A stretch of 64,000 nt of DNA from Saprospiraceae bacterium (GTDB lineage Bacteria; Bacteroidota; Bacteroidia; Chitinophagales; Saprospiraceae), in NCBI GenBank assembly GCA_013214355.1, contig JABSSL010000022.1, forward strand, positions 56,388-120,387, given 5' to 3'. The notes beneath the pieces were generated by a model, which did not search any database, was not told the DNA's origin, and saw only the letters and a program-made list of their open reading frames with translations. Both the position numbers and the translations under genes were made by a program. Positions 15,001-23,500 of the stretch are shown here, one piece after another (position 1 is the stretch's first letter; each line of letters begins with the position of its first letter).

Positions 15001-16829
15001 TCCTAGACCTGGAAAGTGACGGTATACTAGATGGTGAGATCACAGAAGATGCGCTAGTAGGAGAATATCCAAACTTTGCCATTAACGGTGTCTATCCTCT
15101 AGGTAAGCATCAATTCACACTGGAAATTGTGGATGGTTGTGGAAACAATAGTAGTGAGAATATCCGCTTCGAAGTGATTGACTGTTACGTGCCAGATCCT
15201 CATTGCTTGAATGGCCTAATCCTAGATTTGGAACAATTGCCACAGGCTGTAGATGTGGATAATGACGGTGACCTTGATGATGTCGGCGCTAGAGTCTTTG
15301 CTGCTGAATTAGCGAATTGCGATGAAGCAGATTGCACGCCAGGCCTACGATTCTCTGTCAATAGGTTAGGAGTTGCGCCAGATATTAACCAGAGCAGTAT
15401 TGTGCTGACTTGTGATGATGGTGCAATCGTAGAACTTGAAGTTTATGTTTGGGATAGCGCAGATAACCCACAGGCGATTCAGCCGGACGGTAGTGTTGGC
15501 GGTCCTAACTACAAGTTCTGTACCGTGGAAGTACTACTGAGAGATGAAACAGATCTCTGCGCTGCTTGCGAAGACGATATGTTGATCGCGGGTGATATCT
15601 ACACGGAAGGTGGTGATATGATTGAAGGGGTAGAAGTGAGATTAGAGGGTGGAATGTCCGCACAATCCATGACAGAGCGCACGGGCCACTTTGAGTTCGT
15701 GGGTATGGTAGATGGAGAGGATTATACCATTGAGCCATTCAAAGATGGTGATGACCGAAATGGTATCACAACGCTTGACATTCTGCTGATTCAGAGACAC
15801 CTACTTGGTGTGCAGGCGCTGGATTCTCCATACAAGATTATCGCCGCGGATGTGAACGCTTCACAAACGGTTACTACGCTGGATCTACTCCTAATCAGAG
15901 CATTACTGCTAGGTAACATAGAAGAGATACCGAATAATACGAGCTGGAGATTTGTAGATGCAAGCTATGAATTCCCGAATCCATTGAACCCATGGGCAGG
16001 CGAATTGCCAGAATCCATCAACACTGGATTGCTGAACAATTGTATGCCTAATGCGAACTTCATTGGTATCAAGATCGGGGATGTGAATGCAACGGCTCGA
16101 GTGACACAATTGAACGAAATAGACGACCGTAATAGCAATGGTAAGTTTGGCTTCAACCTGCAGGATAGAATGCTGCAGGAAGGTCAAACTTATACCATTG
16201 ACTTTATGACAAATGAACTGCGCGATATTTTGGGGTATCAGTTCGCTTTGAACTTTGATACCAGGTTGCTGGAAGTTGTAGGGGCACAGTACGAAATTGC
16301 GGATGTGGAACATTTTGGTTGGAACTACGTAGAACAAGGTATTTTGACTACTAGTTGGAATCACCAGATTACTGACCCCCAACAGTTTGAGTCCAACGGA
16401 AATGTGAGAATGTTTAGCTTAGAAATTAAGGCTAAACGCTCCGGCCGATTGAGTGATTTGATCAAGGTGAGCTCCAGAATGCTACAGGCAGAAGCCTACG
16501 ATCTGGATCAACAACTTCTAGATGTTGAGTTCAGATTTACACAGGATCAGCCACTGGCAATGGAGGAGACCGCTAATCTCCAGCTTTTCCAGAATAAACC
16601 TAACCCATTTGATGATAGAACTGCGATAGAGTTCATCATACCAGCGGCTAGTGATGTGACTTTCACCATCCATGACATGAATGGTAAAGTGCTGCACATG
16701 ACGAAACGCTATTATGAAAAAGGGCAACATCAGCTGATTGTAGAGAGAGAGAATTTGCCGCCAGGACTGATGTATTACACGGTTTCTACAGACAAAGAAA
16801 CCCGAACGAAAAAGATGATTTTACTCTAG
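3..16829 (+). CDS. Giant multidomain T9SS-secreted surface protein, 5' end outside window
   Basis: The reading frame is open from base 3 to the stop at 16827-16829, so at least 5608 residues are present and the true start is upstream. Visible order: N-terminal beta-rich region; two PKD/Ig-like domains (about 830-1280); 19 Ig-like domains of about 92 residues (1620-6867), each with a Cys pair (ICEGG ... SGCED) and a YQWQ core; one SprB-like repeat (about 7150-7350); four DUF11 domains with acidic linkers (7365-9132); 13 Cys-rich CDDNGTP modules (9135-12950); a long HYR-like conserved region; a dockerin-like pair of Ca-binding loops (about 15740-15915); a cohesin-like domain (about 16140-16540); and a T9SS type A sorting domain (from about 16560) with NKPNPF and a Lys-rich end TKKMILL. 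By family knowledge such proteins cross the outer membrane through T9SS and are anchored or released; a role in adhesion or matrix is inference. A close paralogue follows at 17570. Confidence 0.9.
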   Translation, partial: TDNASIDITVAGCSDSFDLDFENDCESDRTIDVIVEGLRGSATNCVSIPNTGDVVSVIAEAWVEDGDCTNDKLPAFLTFTSGATSITVSGVDAVQTTPGGAAERIYRVQFPGSSTQVCISNPNGCDITSMALYVVRNVPGGSSGFTTVNRELHDDKTPSGVADCTSNSTSIGESDLPRDIVIKVPIHEKDNSREVQITVTVTDASNQVVFTQTQTFTAQTAGAEASLFEMTLVDVPGAGTNVEIEVCSPDPNGDSFGVGSVVASSTESCIECILTAEIEVEGDSPEICIGETLVLTAVGSDGTEPYEYLWSTGATTASITVDPTVNTTYSVEITDDIGCTAEAEVEVVVNELPTVTMDPAGPFCIDDDPYTLVVSPTGGTFAGPGVNTSSGVFNPATAGAGTHTITYTYTDDNGCTNSASIQILVDKTDLDLVGSNEFFICVGGEVTFGAAVLDPLDFVSVEFLRFDAQQTDPYTSADPSVSLGEFLIPPGQNSLTSSNFPQSGATPVTYYIYAMLKPTPASGLCTPFIEYTVTVYPDPEVSIAVDNEEVCLGGSSTITGTVTGGSGSFTYQWQSATAVGGPYTDIPGATDITYDVPTGTAGTTYYQLVVTDATEGCEDPVSAPVKVVVHPDLIITADPSDDTICEGGSSTLTVAVTGGAGTITYQWQISTNGTDFTNIAGATNATYTTEALTATTYYQVLVEASASGCEDATSAIATITVIDDLAITAQPQDDEICEGGTASVSVTVSGGAGTISYQWQSSTNGTDFTNIDGATNDTYDTPALTQTTYYQVIIEASASDCDAVTSGIAEVTVVPDIDITVDPADDQICVGGTSTMSVEIENGTGDITYQWQISTDNSTFTNIDGATNSSYTTEELSATTYYQVIVSASASGCDDATSGVATITVIPDIVITADPSDDTICEGGTSSLSVSITGGAGDITYQWQISTNGTDFTNIAGATNATYTTDPLTATTYYQVLVEASASGCEDATSAIATITVIDDLAITAQLQDDEICEGGTATVGVTITGGAGTISYQWQSSTNGTDFTNIDGATNDTYDTPALTQTTYYQVIIEASASDCDAVTSGIAQVTVVPDIDITVDPADDQICVGGTSTMSVEIENGTGDITYQWQISTDNSTFTNIDGATNSSYTTEELSATTYYQVIVSASASGCEDATSGVATITVIPDIVITADPSDDTICEGGTSSLSVSITGGAGDITYQWQISTNGTDFTNIAGATNATYTTEALTATTYYQVLVEASASGCEDATSAIATITVIDDLAITAQPQDDEICEGGTATVGVTITGGAGTITYQWQSSTDGTNFADIAGATNDTYDTPALTQTTYYQVVIEASASDCDAVTSEIATVTVVPDIVITADPTDDEICEGGTSTLSVSIENGTGDITYQWQSSTDGTNFSDIAGATDATYTTEVLTATTYYQVVVSASASGCDDATSGVATVNVIPDIVITADPSDDTICEGGTSSLSVSITGGAGDITYQWQISTNGTDFTNIAGATNATYTTDALTETTYYQVLVEASASGCEAATSAIATITVIEDLAITAQPTDDEICEGGTATVGVTITGGAGTITYQWQSSTDGTNFADIAGATNDTYDTPALTQTTYYQVVIDASASDCDAVTSEIATVTVVPDIDITVDPADDQICVGGTSTMSVEIENGTGDITYQWQISTDNSTFTNIDGATNSSYTTEELSATTYYQVIVSASASGCEDATSGVATITVIPDIVITADPSDDTICEGGTSSLSVSITGGAGDITYQWQISTNGTDFTNIAGATNSTYTTEALTATTYYQVLVEASASGCEDATSAIATITVIEDLAITAQPTDDEICEGGTATVGVTITGGAGTITYQWQSSTDGTNFADIAGATNDTYDTPALTQTTYYQVVIEASASDCDAVTSEIATVTVVPDIVITADPTDDQICEGGTSTLSVSIENGTGDITYQWQSSTDGTNFSDIAGATDATYTTEALTATTYYQVVVRTSASGCDDATSAIATVTVIPDIVITADPSDDTICEGGTSSLSVSITGGAGDITYQWQSSTDGTNFSNIAGATNATYITDALAVTTYYQVLVDASASGCEATTSAIAEVEVIDDIEITTQPADDEICQGGTSTLAIAVSGGSGTVSYQWQIADSETGPWTDIDGATAATYTTAILSNTTYYQVVINATGSGCEAVTSGVATVTVVVDPTIVVQPLSQTICENSNIILEVEAVGGTPFLTYQWQTADTPAGPWTDIGGATNSTYTTPVLTEEAYYQVIVDASGESCSSTTSDVVTIGVNPLVVVSVGDDAESCSNAGFQLQGEITGGIGTGTWTTTGDGTFDDNRALDAIYTPGPGDIAAGTVNIILTSDDPDGDGPCSIETDFLLLTINPAPVITNTELTPVSCEGDNGSITIAVDNGTAPYTITWSNGDIGFTATNLEPGSHTVTIVDDKGCIIESTIELVRECFDLALTKELISAGPFFPGYEVSFQISVTNQGNIEATDVQITDYIPSSLILTDAAWTGEGTRTIPSIASGATETVTVTFQIDPDYSGGNIFNYAEISDATNALGLVDEDSNFDQDNTNDAGGEPESPADNYINGDGTGAIGSGDAAGDEDDHDPALISVEALVDLELDKTVDNPTPFVGSRVVFTITVENKGPSTATRVSILDDVPAGYDDIQFISVDGEVSVLPSSGNIIWRPDDIAAGQTVTLVFSALVVDAAETAYDNSAEVRTLDQEDIDSEPNNGVDTDGDGDCSDDPGDEDDGDCVEVNPIKVIDLELDKSVSNETPDVGTNIVYTISVTNKGPSTASGVVITDLLPSGLTFVSSDAGADYNSATGIWEAGTIGIGEIVELNITAFVEPDGDYVNLAEVTDANEQDVDSTPNNGVDTNNNGDVSDDPGDEDDGDGVIIDPVPIIDLELDKSVDDINGNVDAGEEVTFTIELTNQGPSTANGVEVTDQLEDGFIYLSHNASVGTYDPITGEWEVGTLAAGETVTLDIRVEVNVAGNYFNLAEVTEADEEDSDSTPDNGVDTDGDGDFSDDFDDEDDGDGVIVDVDCDMIGNVANIYCDDSGTPLNPDDDVFFVEVVAQGFGTGTSPGWRAEVDGETVGTGDYSGAVVTVGPFLISNGDVIIYIIDDSDSGCRAILGGEAPEPCSLRPCDLTANITEVVCDDNSTGADPEDDVFYVSVAVAGTNNNSWSAKVNGEIRLTSLNYNRNETLGPFFYRDGAVEIEVYDDQVGDCTERFVVNPPANTCSTDCSVEAVLAQDPVCDDNGTPGDPSDDTYSFSLLVNGNNLSGTTWKDNFGNIGTFGEVRTYTGLLIADGPFTMTISDENNSICRTGILIVPPAACSNTCDIRPSVVVEPVCADSGTPSNPNDDVFSFTVEVEGDLTGNNGWEAMIGGEVVGTGNYNELVEIGPLAIVNGDVQVIFRDVDDQTCTDAIMVQAPLNCSNECQVVVTQPDAVDCDPAGTPADPTDDTFSFQLNIDGNNGSGSWRAFIDGVEVDNGNFGTSGNFGPFLIANGPVEVVIQDELDPDCGTTITIDPPASCSEECAVEAVVENTICANNGTPFDPSDDLFYAAVRVEGFNTGTRWSTPQAFQQGTDYAYGTTVLFGPFPISGGNRVINFFDLSDEACAGSIFITAPESCSQDCLIDAVVGEITCDDQGTSDPSDDTYTVPVTINGQFNFGSCWRELDGSGQTGNYGETVEFGPYLVSDGDVSIKIADCRDISCQVIIVAPAPEACSQPDCEVIGDVQEVSCDDNGTPADPADDVFFVTMDISVQHSDAGAAWRASLLDGTAIGTGTFPTTHTFGPLAIPDPLQEVGIIIEDVIDNTCRDTIFVLPPNTCSDACAFEIIADAEGVCDSNGTPSDPSDDTYSFTMTVNGLNGGNSGWQASIDGVVRAIGTYGSTMTIDDLPIGTDVTIVVNDIDDPECGFEEIVVTSPTSCSDECGITQVLVSDPVCTSDNTYNFTITVVGVGDEWETADGSFSGPYNTEVTFPDQRADGNLQSFTIRDRNDSSCTASFEVQAPSPEQCSQCDVQVMMPDLRCDDNGTPNDPSDDVYYFDMVFTSTALAGSSWTAEDPNTTTGVFGTNVVTFGPYSIQEEGAVSFLVISDVNPNCQVAVFVPAPEACSAGCRIATEMVEVVCNDNGTVNDREDDVFITSLRFTGEMEGSIGWNIYLLDSASTWMGTGIYNTERFFGPFSANDGPVTFVVEDLMSPGCRDTITIDPSATCSPSVCDIRAVVESTDCSDNGTPDDPSDDFFTVDVRVEDQDGSAEGWVASNGSSGLYGEVVTFGPYSFAEDTYLETFRDSLIEGCEFELTIKRPLPEVNCPEDVETIVGSTGEGEDLVCTDLDQIVNNPASLDLTGRPTFENACGVADITFQDEVIGGDCDDIVILRTFTINLISGDQLTCEQRITVRKAEVTDIVFPESADFVCTDQFLVDDNGHPHPDVTGYPMVVTAFGQHVMNPDYCNLTASYQDEAAPGCGGSSQITRFWTITDNCTGETTTETQLLTIAGDDAIPSITCPEGYDAGVLFSTDPGICTATIEVPTPRFDQVGCAAAWQLRTVINDSEGNTLFTIEDGEDRTLTGITIGDYEIQYTIFDECGASTTTSCFFSVADLEKPEAVCEPGVNISLGGIGVARLFVANIDAGSFDNCAIENIEVRRIYTRDPETCDSLTTEIYTDWGPFIEVSCCDAGQFVTVELRVTDASGNVDVCSVQVLVEDKTLPYCYGLDDDIVSCDDLPDGFDPYNSSQMADLFGMPLVEDNCAAEAVELDPEVSLDDCGFGYIIRRFVAVDVVGNVSDAVFEQQIIFDYSLNYEIGFPRDTETNCIFDVDTLIVQKTGCDSITVTYEDIFLPLEGAECYNLVRTYHVINHCEWDGISAPVQISRDEDCDGTEGEERVWVLVRPDGTFVDSDNDELNRSPLAGTKDPSCTGTSNPEGYWRTATSNGYWTYSQRIKMYDNIPAVVSYTPAEAFCTETADCETEVNYPFSVIENCLPENLEIRVFLDLESDGILDGEITEDALVGEYPNFAINGVYPLGKHQFTLEIVDGCGNNSSENIRFEVIDCYVPDPHCLNGLILDLEQLPQAVDVDNDGDLDDVGARVFAAELANCDEADCTPGLRFSVNRLGVAPDINQSSIVLTCDDGAIVELEVYVWDSADNPQAIQPDGSVGGPNYKFCTVEVLLRDETDLCAACEDDMLIAGDIYTEGGDMIEGVEVRLEGGMSAQSMTERTGHFEFVGMVDGEDYTIEPFKDGDDRNGITTLDILLIQRHLLGVQALDSPYKIIAADVNASQTVTTLDLLLIRALLLGNIEEIPNNTSWRFVDASYEFPNPLNPWAGELPESINTGLLNNCMPNANFIGIKIGDVNATARVTQLNEIDDRNSNGKFGFNLQDRMLQEGQTYTIDFMTNELRDILGYQFALNFDTRLLEVVGAQYEIADVEHFGWNYVEQGILTTSWNHQITDPQQFESNGNVRMFSLEIKAKRSGRLSDLIKVSSRMLQAEAYDLDQQLLDVEFRFTQDQPLAMEETANLQLFQNKPNPFDDRTAIEFIIPAASDVTFTIHDMNGKVLHMTKRYYEKGQHQLIVERENLPPGLMYYTVSTDKETRTKKMILL
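1620..6867 (+). repeat. 19 tandem Ig-like domain repeats with 828-bp higher-order period
   Basis: The domains are 92 codons (276 bp) each. Domain types recur in the order C-A-B (domain starts reading IVITADPSDD, LAITAQP, and IDITVDPADD or IVITADPTDD). The phrase encoding the start of type C recurs at 1893, 2721, 3549, 4377, 5205 and 6033, exactly 828 bp apart each time, so five three-domain superunits have identical length. Slot B alternates between two versions (B, B, B', B, B'). The last two domains and the first one are divergent. Near-identical DNA with exact spacing points to recent unequal recombination. Confidence 0.93.
7365..9132 (+). repeat. Four DUF11 domains with aspartate-rich linkers
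   Basis: Each unit opens with a version of LELDKSVDN, has a VTNKGPSTA strand and a D-x-LP turn typical of DUF11 (Ig-fold surface repeats). The last three end in an acidic linker of the form NNGVDTDGDGD followed by DDPGDEDDGDG. Those Asp runs resemble thrombospondin type 3-like Ca-binding loops (inference). One comparable unit occurs in the neighbouring paralogue at about 19330-19740. Confidence 0.85.
9135..12950 (+). repeat. 13 copies of a Cys-rich CDDNGTPxDPxDD module
   Basis: Each copy runs Cys, about 8-10 residues, Cys, the acidic loop DDNGTPxDPxDD, an aromatic strand (TYTF or VFFV), a Trp, a YG turn, GPFPI or similar, D-x-D, a further Cys and APxxCS before the next copy. Copy 10 (from about 11815) lacks the acidic loop and goes straight from Cys to the strand. 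Unlike the Ig array, copies are diverged at the DNA level, so this array is older. I do not recognise a named family. Confidence 0.85.
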
Positions 16830-16887
16830 AAAAAAGGTATATTTGTGAGTTAAACGGTATTAAACGCGTAAATTTGTTTCATGTGAA

Positions 16888-16923
16888 GGGGGTCGGGACC
16901 TTTGTGTTCCGGCCTACTTTTTC
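16888..16923 (+). terminator. Rho-independent terminator after the first giant gene
   Basis: Arms GGTCGGGAC (16891-16899) and GTTCCGGCC (16906-16914) pair over nine positions with two G-T wobbles, loop of six bases, followed by TACTTTTT. It sits about 60 bases after the stop codon. Confidence 0.8.
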
Positions 16924-17569
16924 AAGCTCAACATTTTTACAGTACGATATTGTGTCCCACCCTTTGTATCAAGTAAGATTGTCAGCCAAGCTTTTAAGTT
17001 AGAAACGTACTTGCCAAGCGCAGGTCAATTATAAAAGACGGTAGTTAATACCTACCGGTTTCCCCTCAATTAAGTATAACTACATCAATTTAGAAAACAT
17101 TGTATCCTTGAAACTTTGGGATAGATGACGCGTATATTTTAAGTGTTTTCTCCCCCAAGTTTCTAGTCACTTCCCCCAATACTACTACTACCAAGGCTTT
17201 ACCAAGCTTGCCGTAGCTCAAGGAGCAATGTAAGAGGCTATTCAATACGGTCAACTTTGCTAAGAATGGATCGGGTCAATGTACTTGACTTGATAAAGGA
17301 AGTTATTGCTTTCTACGAATCGTAGGGGGATAGGTCTTATACAACAACACTAAGAACTACCAAGACTCTTGCCTCTCGATCTCGTCTTCAGGTCTGATTC
17401 CCATCCTTTTGTATAGAAAACCCAAAGTAAGTCGCACGCGAAGAATGATTTCCCAATATCTGCCAAATGCTTCGCATAACGGCTTGTTTTAGCAACCAGC
17501 TTCCTTATTGGACTGGCTCAAATATTTAAAGTAGACGAGCACAACCCTGTCTCGAAAATCAGGAGTTAA
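16924..17569 (+). other. Intergenic region upstream of the second giant gene
   Basis: About 650 bases with no convincing ORF. I find no exact TAnnTTTG promoter box; near matches (for example CAACTTTG around 17255) are weak. CAGGAG at about 17560 could serve as a ribosome binding site before the ATG at 17570. Confidence 0.5.
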
Positions 17570-20500
17570 ATGAACAACACTATTTACAACGCTAAACAAA
17601 AGAAGTGGCAACGATTGATGGTATCTAGGACCGCCATCTCTTATCTCCTTCTAATCCCATTTCTACTATTCTTTCTCAACAATGCTCACGCAGAAGGGGT
17701 GAAACAAGTCGCACCAAATCCCGATGATTTTGTAATGCTCCTGATCGACGAAGGAGCCTATGGTAATTTCGGTGCCTACAATGGACCCGAAAACAGCCGA
17801 CTATATTTCGAGATTCAGGATCCGGACGAACTTGTATATCTTGGACTTTCAAGAGCCTACCGATTGAGTGGGGCTCCGTTTTCCGTAGGTACCTACGAAT
17901 TCCGAATCCGCCGACTCAGTGATGGAGCTGTCGTACACGGTCCTTTCAGTGTGAATGCCTTTACAGAAAACGTAAGCTCTTGGGAGGATGCCGCTAATGG
18001 TCCTGCGGCGGTCACCGGCAGTGGATATGAGACGACAGATGACCGCTACGTCTTCGATCCTTCGGAGGCTGGTAAATATTTCATTGAATTTAAAGATGTT
18101 ACCGTAATTGGGTATTGGGATATCACCGTAGCCAAAGACAATCAGGCGATTGATGGTCGGGTATACTCTACCAACTGGGCTTTCCGGACACCAACTAGAG
18201 ATCGGGTTTTACCTGAGTGTGTATGGGACCGGGAGTTTAACGGGATCATCTACTCTTATACTTCTGATGGATTCGTTTCTAGAATCGACTTTAGCAATTC
18301 CGGTTTTCAGGGGCTATCCTTTAACGTAGCCTTTAACCGTACTGGACCGGGTAGCACCGGTGATCTGGAACTAGACCGACAATCTGTACCGGGTCAAAAC
18401 TTAACTAGTAACTCGGCGGAACACTTAATTTTTCTCAATGAACCTGATATAAACTTATTCCCAGATGGGGAATGTGGAGAGCTTGCTGTATCCACCAATT
18501 TCTTATGTGGAGATACGGAAGGCTATTGTATTCCCGTAGAGGTAACACGGCCAGGTCAGGTAGAAGTGATCCTTGACTTTAACCAAAATGGGCAATATGA
18601 CCCTGAATTAGGAGATGTAATTCTGATTCAGGATTTCGAGGAAGGAGATGAATTTGCAGCTTGTATCCCATGGGATGGATTGAGAGGCGATGGCACACCT
18701 GCGGAATTGGGAGACATTGTCGATCTTTCGGTAAGATATACCCAAGGGGTACAACATTGGGCGCTATTTGATGCGGAATTCCTAAAGCAAGGTTTCTGTG
18801 TGGAAGTAGTGCGTCCGGTTTGTAGCACAAATAACTCTTCTGATGTATTATACTGGGATGATCGCAATATTCCTGATGATCCGGGAACCAACTCCGCAAA
18901 AGATGGTCGTACGGGTTGTGAATGCCGAACAGAGGGCTGCCGCACGTTTACTAATTTTGACCCCAATATTCCTAACTGTGATAGAATTGATGATGACATT
19001 ACCACAGGTTACGGAGATAAGAATACACTCAATACTTGGTGGTTTGCTAGTACTACGGTCGATCTTTTCGCAAGCATTCCGATCGTAGCAGTACAGATCG
19101 AAGCGGAAGATGAGGTGTGTGAAAATACCTTGGCTGAAATTTCGCTAGCGATTAATGGAACCTTAGCCGTAAGCACGATTAGCTGGGAAGGCCCTAATGG
19201 ACCAATCAATTCCGGTGGACCAGAAAATACAAGCATTTTTGTAGATGAACCAGGTGTTTACACCGCTATTGTTACAGATGATGCCGGTTGTACGATTACA
19301 GCTACCCATACCTTGACGCACATCGTTTGTCCTATTGATATCGAATTGGATAAAAGCGTAGATAACCCAAATCCATCTATTGGAGATGTGGTAACCTTTA
19401 CTATTCAAGTAACCAACTTTGGTCCTGGTTTTGCCACCGGCGTGAATGTAACGGACTACCTACCTAATGGATTGGATAATCCCACTAACATCTCAAATGG
19501 AGGTGTTTTCTCTGGGGGAACAATAGTATGGTCTGATCTTACTTTGGACGAAGGTCAGGTCCTGGATCTTACCTTCCAGATTACAGTTGTTCCTGGATCT
19601 GATTATATCAATCTCGCCGAAGTGACGGCCATGGATCAGCCAGATATCGATTCTACTCCTGGCAATGGGGTCGACACGGATAATGATGGCAATGTAGAGG
19701 ATGATCCGGATGATGAGGACGATGGTGATGGTGTAGTGTTGCAACCGGAAGCATGTGGCTTACAGGTAACGATCCAGAATGTTGTTTGTGATAATAATGG
19801 TACACCTGCTGATCCGGATGATGATACTTTCACCTTCCAAATGATCGTGGAAGGAACAAGCACATCCGATGAATGGGTAGTAACAGACTTTCAGGATATT
19901 CGCGGCGCCTACAATACCCTATTGACTTTCGGACCCTATCCAATTACAGGAGGGAACTTGAACTTTACCGTACAGGATCGCTTCTTTGCCAGTCTGTGTT
20001 CCACAGATGTGACCGTGGAGGCTCCTTTCACCTGTTCTACGGATTGTTTCCTGAAAGCGCTTTACGAGAACGTACAATGTGATGATAATGGCACACCGGC
20101 GGATCCTTTAGATGATACCTACACGGTTGATATTACTGTTGCAGGTTTCAATACAGGAAACAACTGGGAAGTTATTGTTGATGGTGAAGTACAACAAGGC
20201 CCCTATGATATTCCCATTACAATTGGACCATTCTCTATTTTAGAAGGGGATAAATTGATTACGATCCGTGATGAAGCAGACCCGGCTTGTACGGAAATTC
20301 TTGAAATCCAGGCACCAGATTTCTGTTCTCCTGCTTGTGCGATTACAGCCGAAATAGAAAACCTGGTATGTGATGATAATGGTACGCCACTAGATGCGAG
20401 TGATGACACCTACACTTTCGATCTAATGGTGAATGACCTAAATAATGCTTCTCTTTCTTGGGAATCTGCAGATGGCCAATTTGAAGGTTTTTATGGGTTT

Positions 20501-23500
20501 GCGGTAGCGATGGGACCATTCCCGATCAGTGGAGGAGCTATTAGTTTAGACATCAGAGATAGTGAAGATCCCAGCTGTACGACCTTCCTTCAGGTGGACC
20601 CACCCGCAACCTGTTCCGATCAGTGTGCCTTGGATGTAGTGATCAACGAGGTTAACTGTAATGACCAAGGAACGGAAAGTGATGGAGATGATGATACTTT
20701 TACCATTCTAATTACCGTAAATGCGGTTAATGCGAATGGTAGTGGTTGGAGAATAGAGGGAGAGCCAGTTACACGTCAATTTGGGAATAGCTTGACCCTA
20801 GGCCCTTACAACATTGCTGATGGAGCCGTTTCCTTTACGGTAGTAGATGCCGATGATCCAGAATGTCGTCAGGTTGTTGAAATAGATGCACCACCGCATT
20901 GTTCTACTGAATGTCGTTTAGAGACGGCGATCAGCAATACACGCTGCGACGATAATGGCACGCCTGCCGATCCTAGCGATGATGTCTTCTTTTTTGATGT
21001 ATTGATCACCGGCCAAAACGTATCCGAAAATGGTTGGACGACAAGCGATGGCCTTGGTGCTGGACAATATGGCGAAGTTACTACCGTCGGACCCTATCCA
21101 ATTGCAGATGGTGATGCTTCAGTTTTCATAATCGATAATGCAGATCAAGGTTGCAATGCGCTACTCTTTATACCCGCGCCAGAAACTTGTTCTGATCAAT
21201 GTGCCATTGAAGCATTGGTAGAGAATGTAGAATGTGATGACAACAACACGCCTACTGATGCATCGGATGACCTATATTACTTTGATTTAACCGTGACTCC
21301 ATTGAATAATGTTGGGGTGGGGTGGACTACAGATGGAGTAGTAAGTGGTATCTATAATCTAACCAGAAGAATGGGACCATATCCCATTAGTGATGGGAAT
21401 ATTAACTTGGTTATTGAAGATTTGAATGATTCTAGCTGTAATGTTACGATAGATGTAGAAGCACCTGCTACCTGTTCAGATAAGTGTGTGATTGAGATTG
21501 TTTCAAGCAGCGTGGAGTGTGCAGATAATGATACGCCGAGTCGACCGGAAGATGATTTGTACTACTTCACCGTTTTGGTTAACGGCGTCAACAGTACCGG
21601 GAATATTTGGGTAGCTACCGATGGAGAAAATGAGTACACAGGAACCTATGGGGAAGAAGCGGTACTTGGACCGTTCCCTATTGCAGATGGAAATGTGCAG
21701 CTAAGCTTTACCGACTTTAATGACCCAGAGTGTACCAGTGCGGTAATTGTAGAAGCACCGGAAACCTGTTCTGATGCTTGCGAAATCACGGAAACCCTAG
21801 TAGATAATATTGAATGTTCTGATAATAATACTTCCGCAGATCCATCAGATGATACATTTACCTTTGAACTGACGGTAAATGCCTTGAATCCTGGCGGTGG
21901 CTGGACAGCCTCCAATGGACAATCTGGTGCATATGGGGAGACAGTAGTTTTAGGACCATTCCCCATCTCTGGTGGCGAAGTATTCCTACAGATTCAAGAT
22001 AACGACAAGGCGGATTGTATCAGCAGTTTTAGTGTAGCACCACCTGAGCCTTGTTCTCCAGATTGTTTGATCGACGTCGAAGTAGTAGACGTGACTTGTG
22101 ACGATCAAGGAACTTTCGATAATCCATTTGACGATACCTTTGTATATAGTGTGATTGTAACGGGACAGAATGGTGGATCTACCTGGAGAGCCAGTGATGG
22201 AACAACAGGAACCTATGGTGAATTGACCGTCTCAAACACCCATCGGGTTACAGAAGGTGTAATTACCATTACCATCGTTGACGTAGAGACCGGACGCTGT
22301 TCCTTCGAATTTGAAGTAGGGCCTCCACTTCCTGAAATAGAGTGTCCTGAAGATACTGACCAGGCTCAGCAAACTGCCCTAGTACAGACGGTTACCGGCG
22401 ATCTTACTACGGAAGATCTATTCTTTGATGATGTAGACTCTCTTTGCTGGTTACCAACCGAATATTTCCAGGATGGAGACCACAACTATGATCTGATCAA
22501 CTTCAAGACTGATGTAGGGGATGATCCAATTGGATACACCTTTATTCTATACACAGATATGACAGTGAACCCAGTACCTGCCCCATGGCCTACCGGAATG
22601 GTAGATGGGGTTGGGACGCTATTCTGGGGAGAATATTATCCATTAGATCCATGCTGTTATACACAAGTCTCTGGCACTGTACCGTTTCCATTATCGGAGG
22701 ACCAGTTCAGGAGTCCGTATGTAGATACAACCGGACTGTTTGATCGGCCAATGACCGCAGTGACGCAATTTGCCATGATGCTTGCTCCAGACCAAGCTTA
22801 TTCACTACTTACTACTACCTGGCTGGCGGATAACACTGGACATTACACTTGGGTGATAGTAGGAACGGGTGAAGAGGCGCAGCCACTCATTTTTACCGAT
22901 GAAGATCTGGAGACTGCTACATATCCACAGCAAGGAATCAGATATGATCTTCGTCTAGATGATATAGAGACCGTCCTGAACAATGTGGATGCTTTAGATT
23001 GGTTGGGTAGAGCTTTAGTATCTGATAGCTATTGTGGTGTGGATACGATTACCTTTGCCGACCGACTCAATCCGTTTGATGACTGTGAAGATGCTACTAT
23101 TGACCGCGTCTTCTACCTAAGTGATATCAATGGCAATGTAGATAGCTGTGAACAAGAAATTACCTTCCGTAGAAATGAAATTGATGATGTATTCTTGCCT
23201 GCGGGTACGGCGATCTTTAATTGTGGAGAGACTTTCCCGGTAACGGACGAAGGGGCTCCTCACCCAGAAGTGACTGGCTTCCCATTCGTATTGACTTTGG
23301 AAGGGTATGCAGAATTGGAAGTAGGAGGTAATGATAATATTACCGTGGTTTACAAGGATGTATTTGACTACGAGACTGATGATATTTTCACGGTTTCTAG
23401 GGAATGGAGTATCATCGATGAATGTGATTTAGATACCGTCAATACTTTCATTCAAACGATTAAGGTAGGTGGATTCTCTGAGCCTATTATTGAGTGCCCT

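Noticed and set aside
243..16730. Many minus-strand open frames inside the first giant gene
   Set aside because: They follow from the biased repeated codons of the plus-strand gene; none has a protein signature or promoter.
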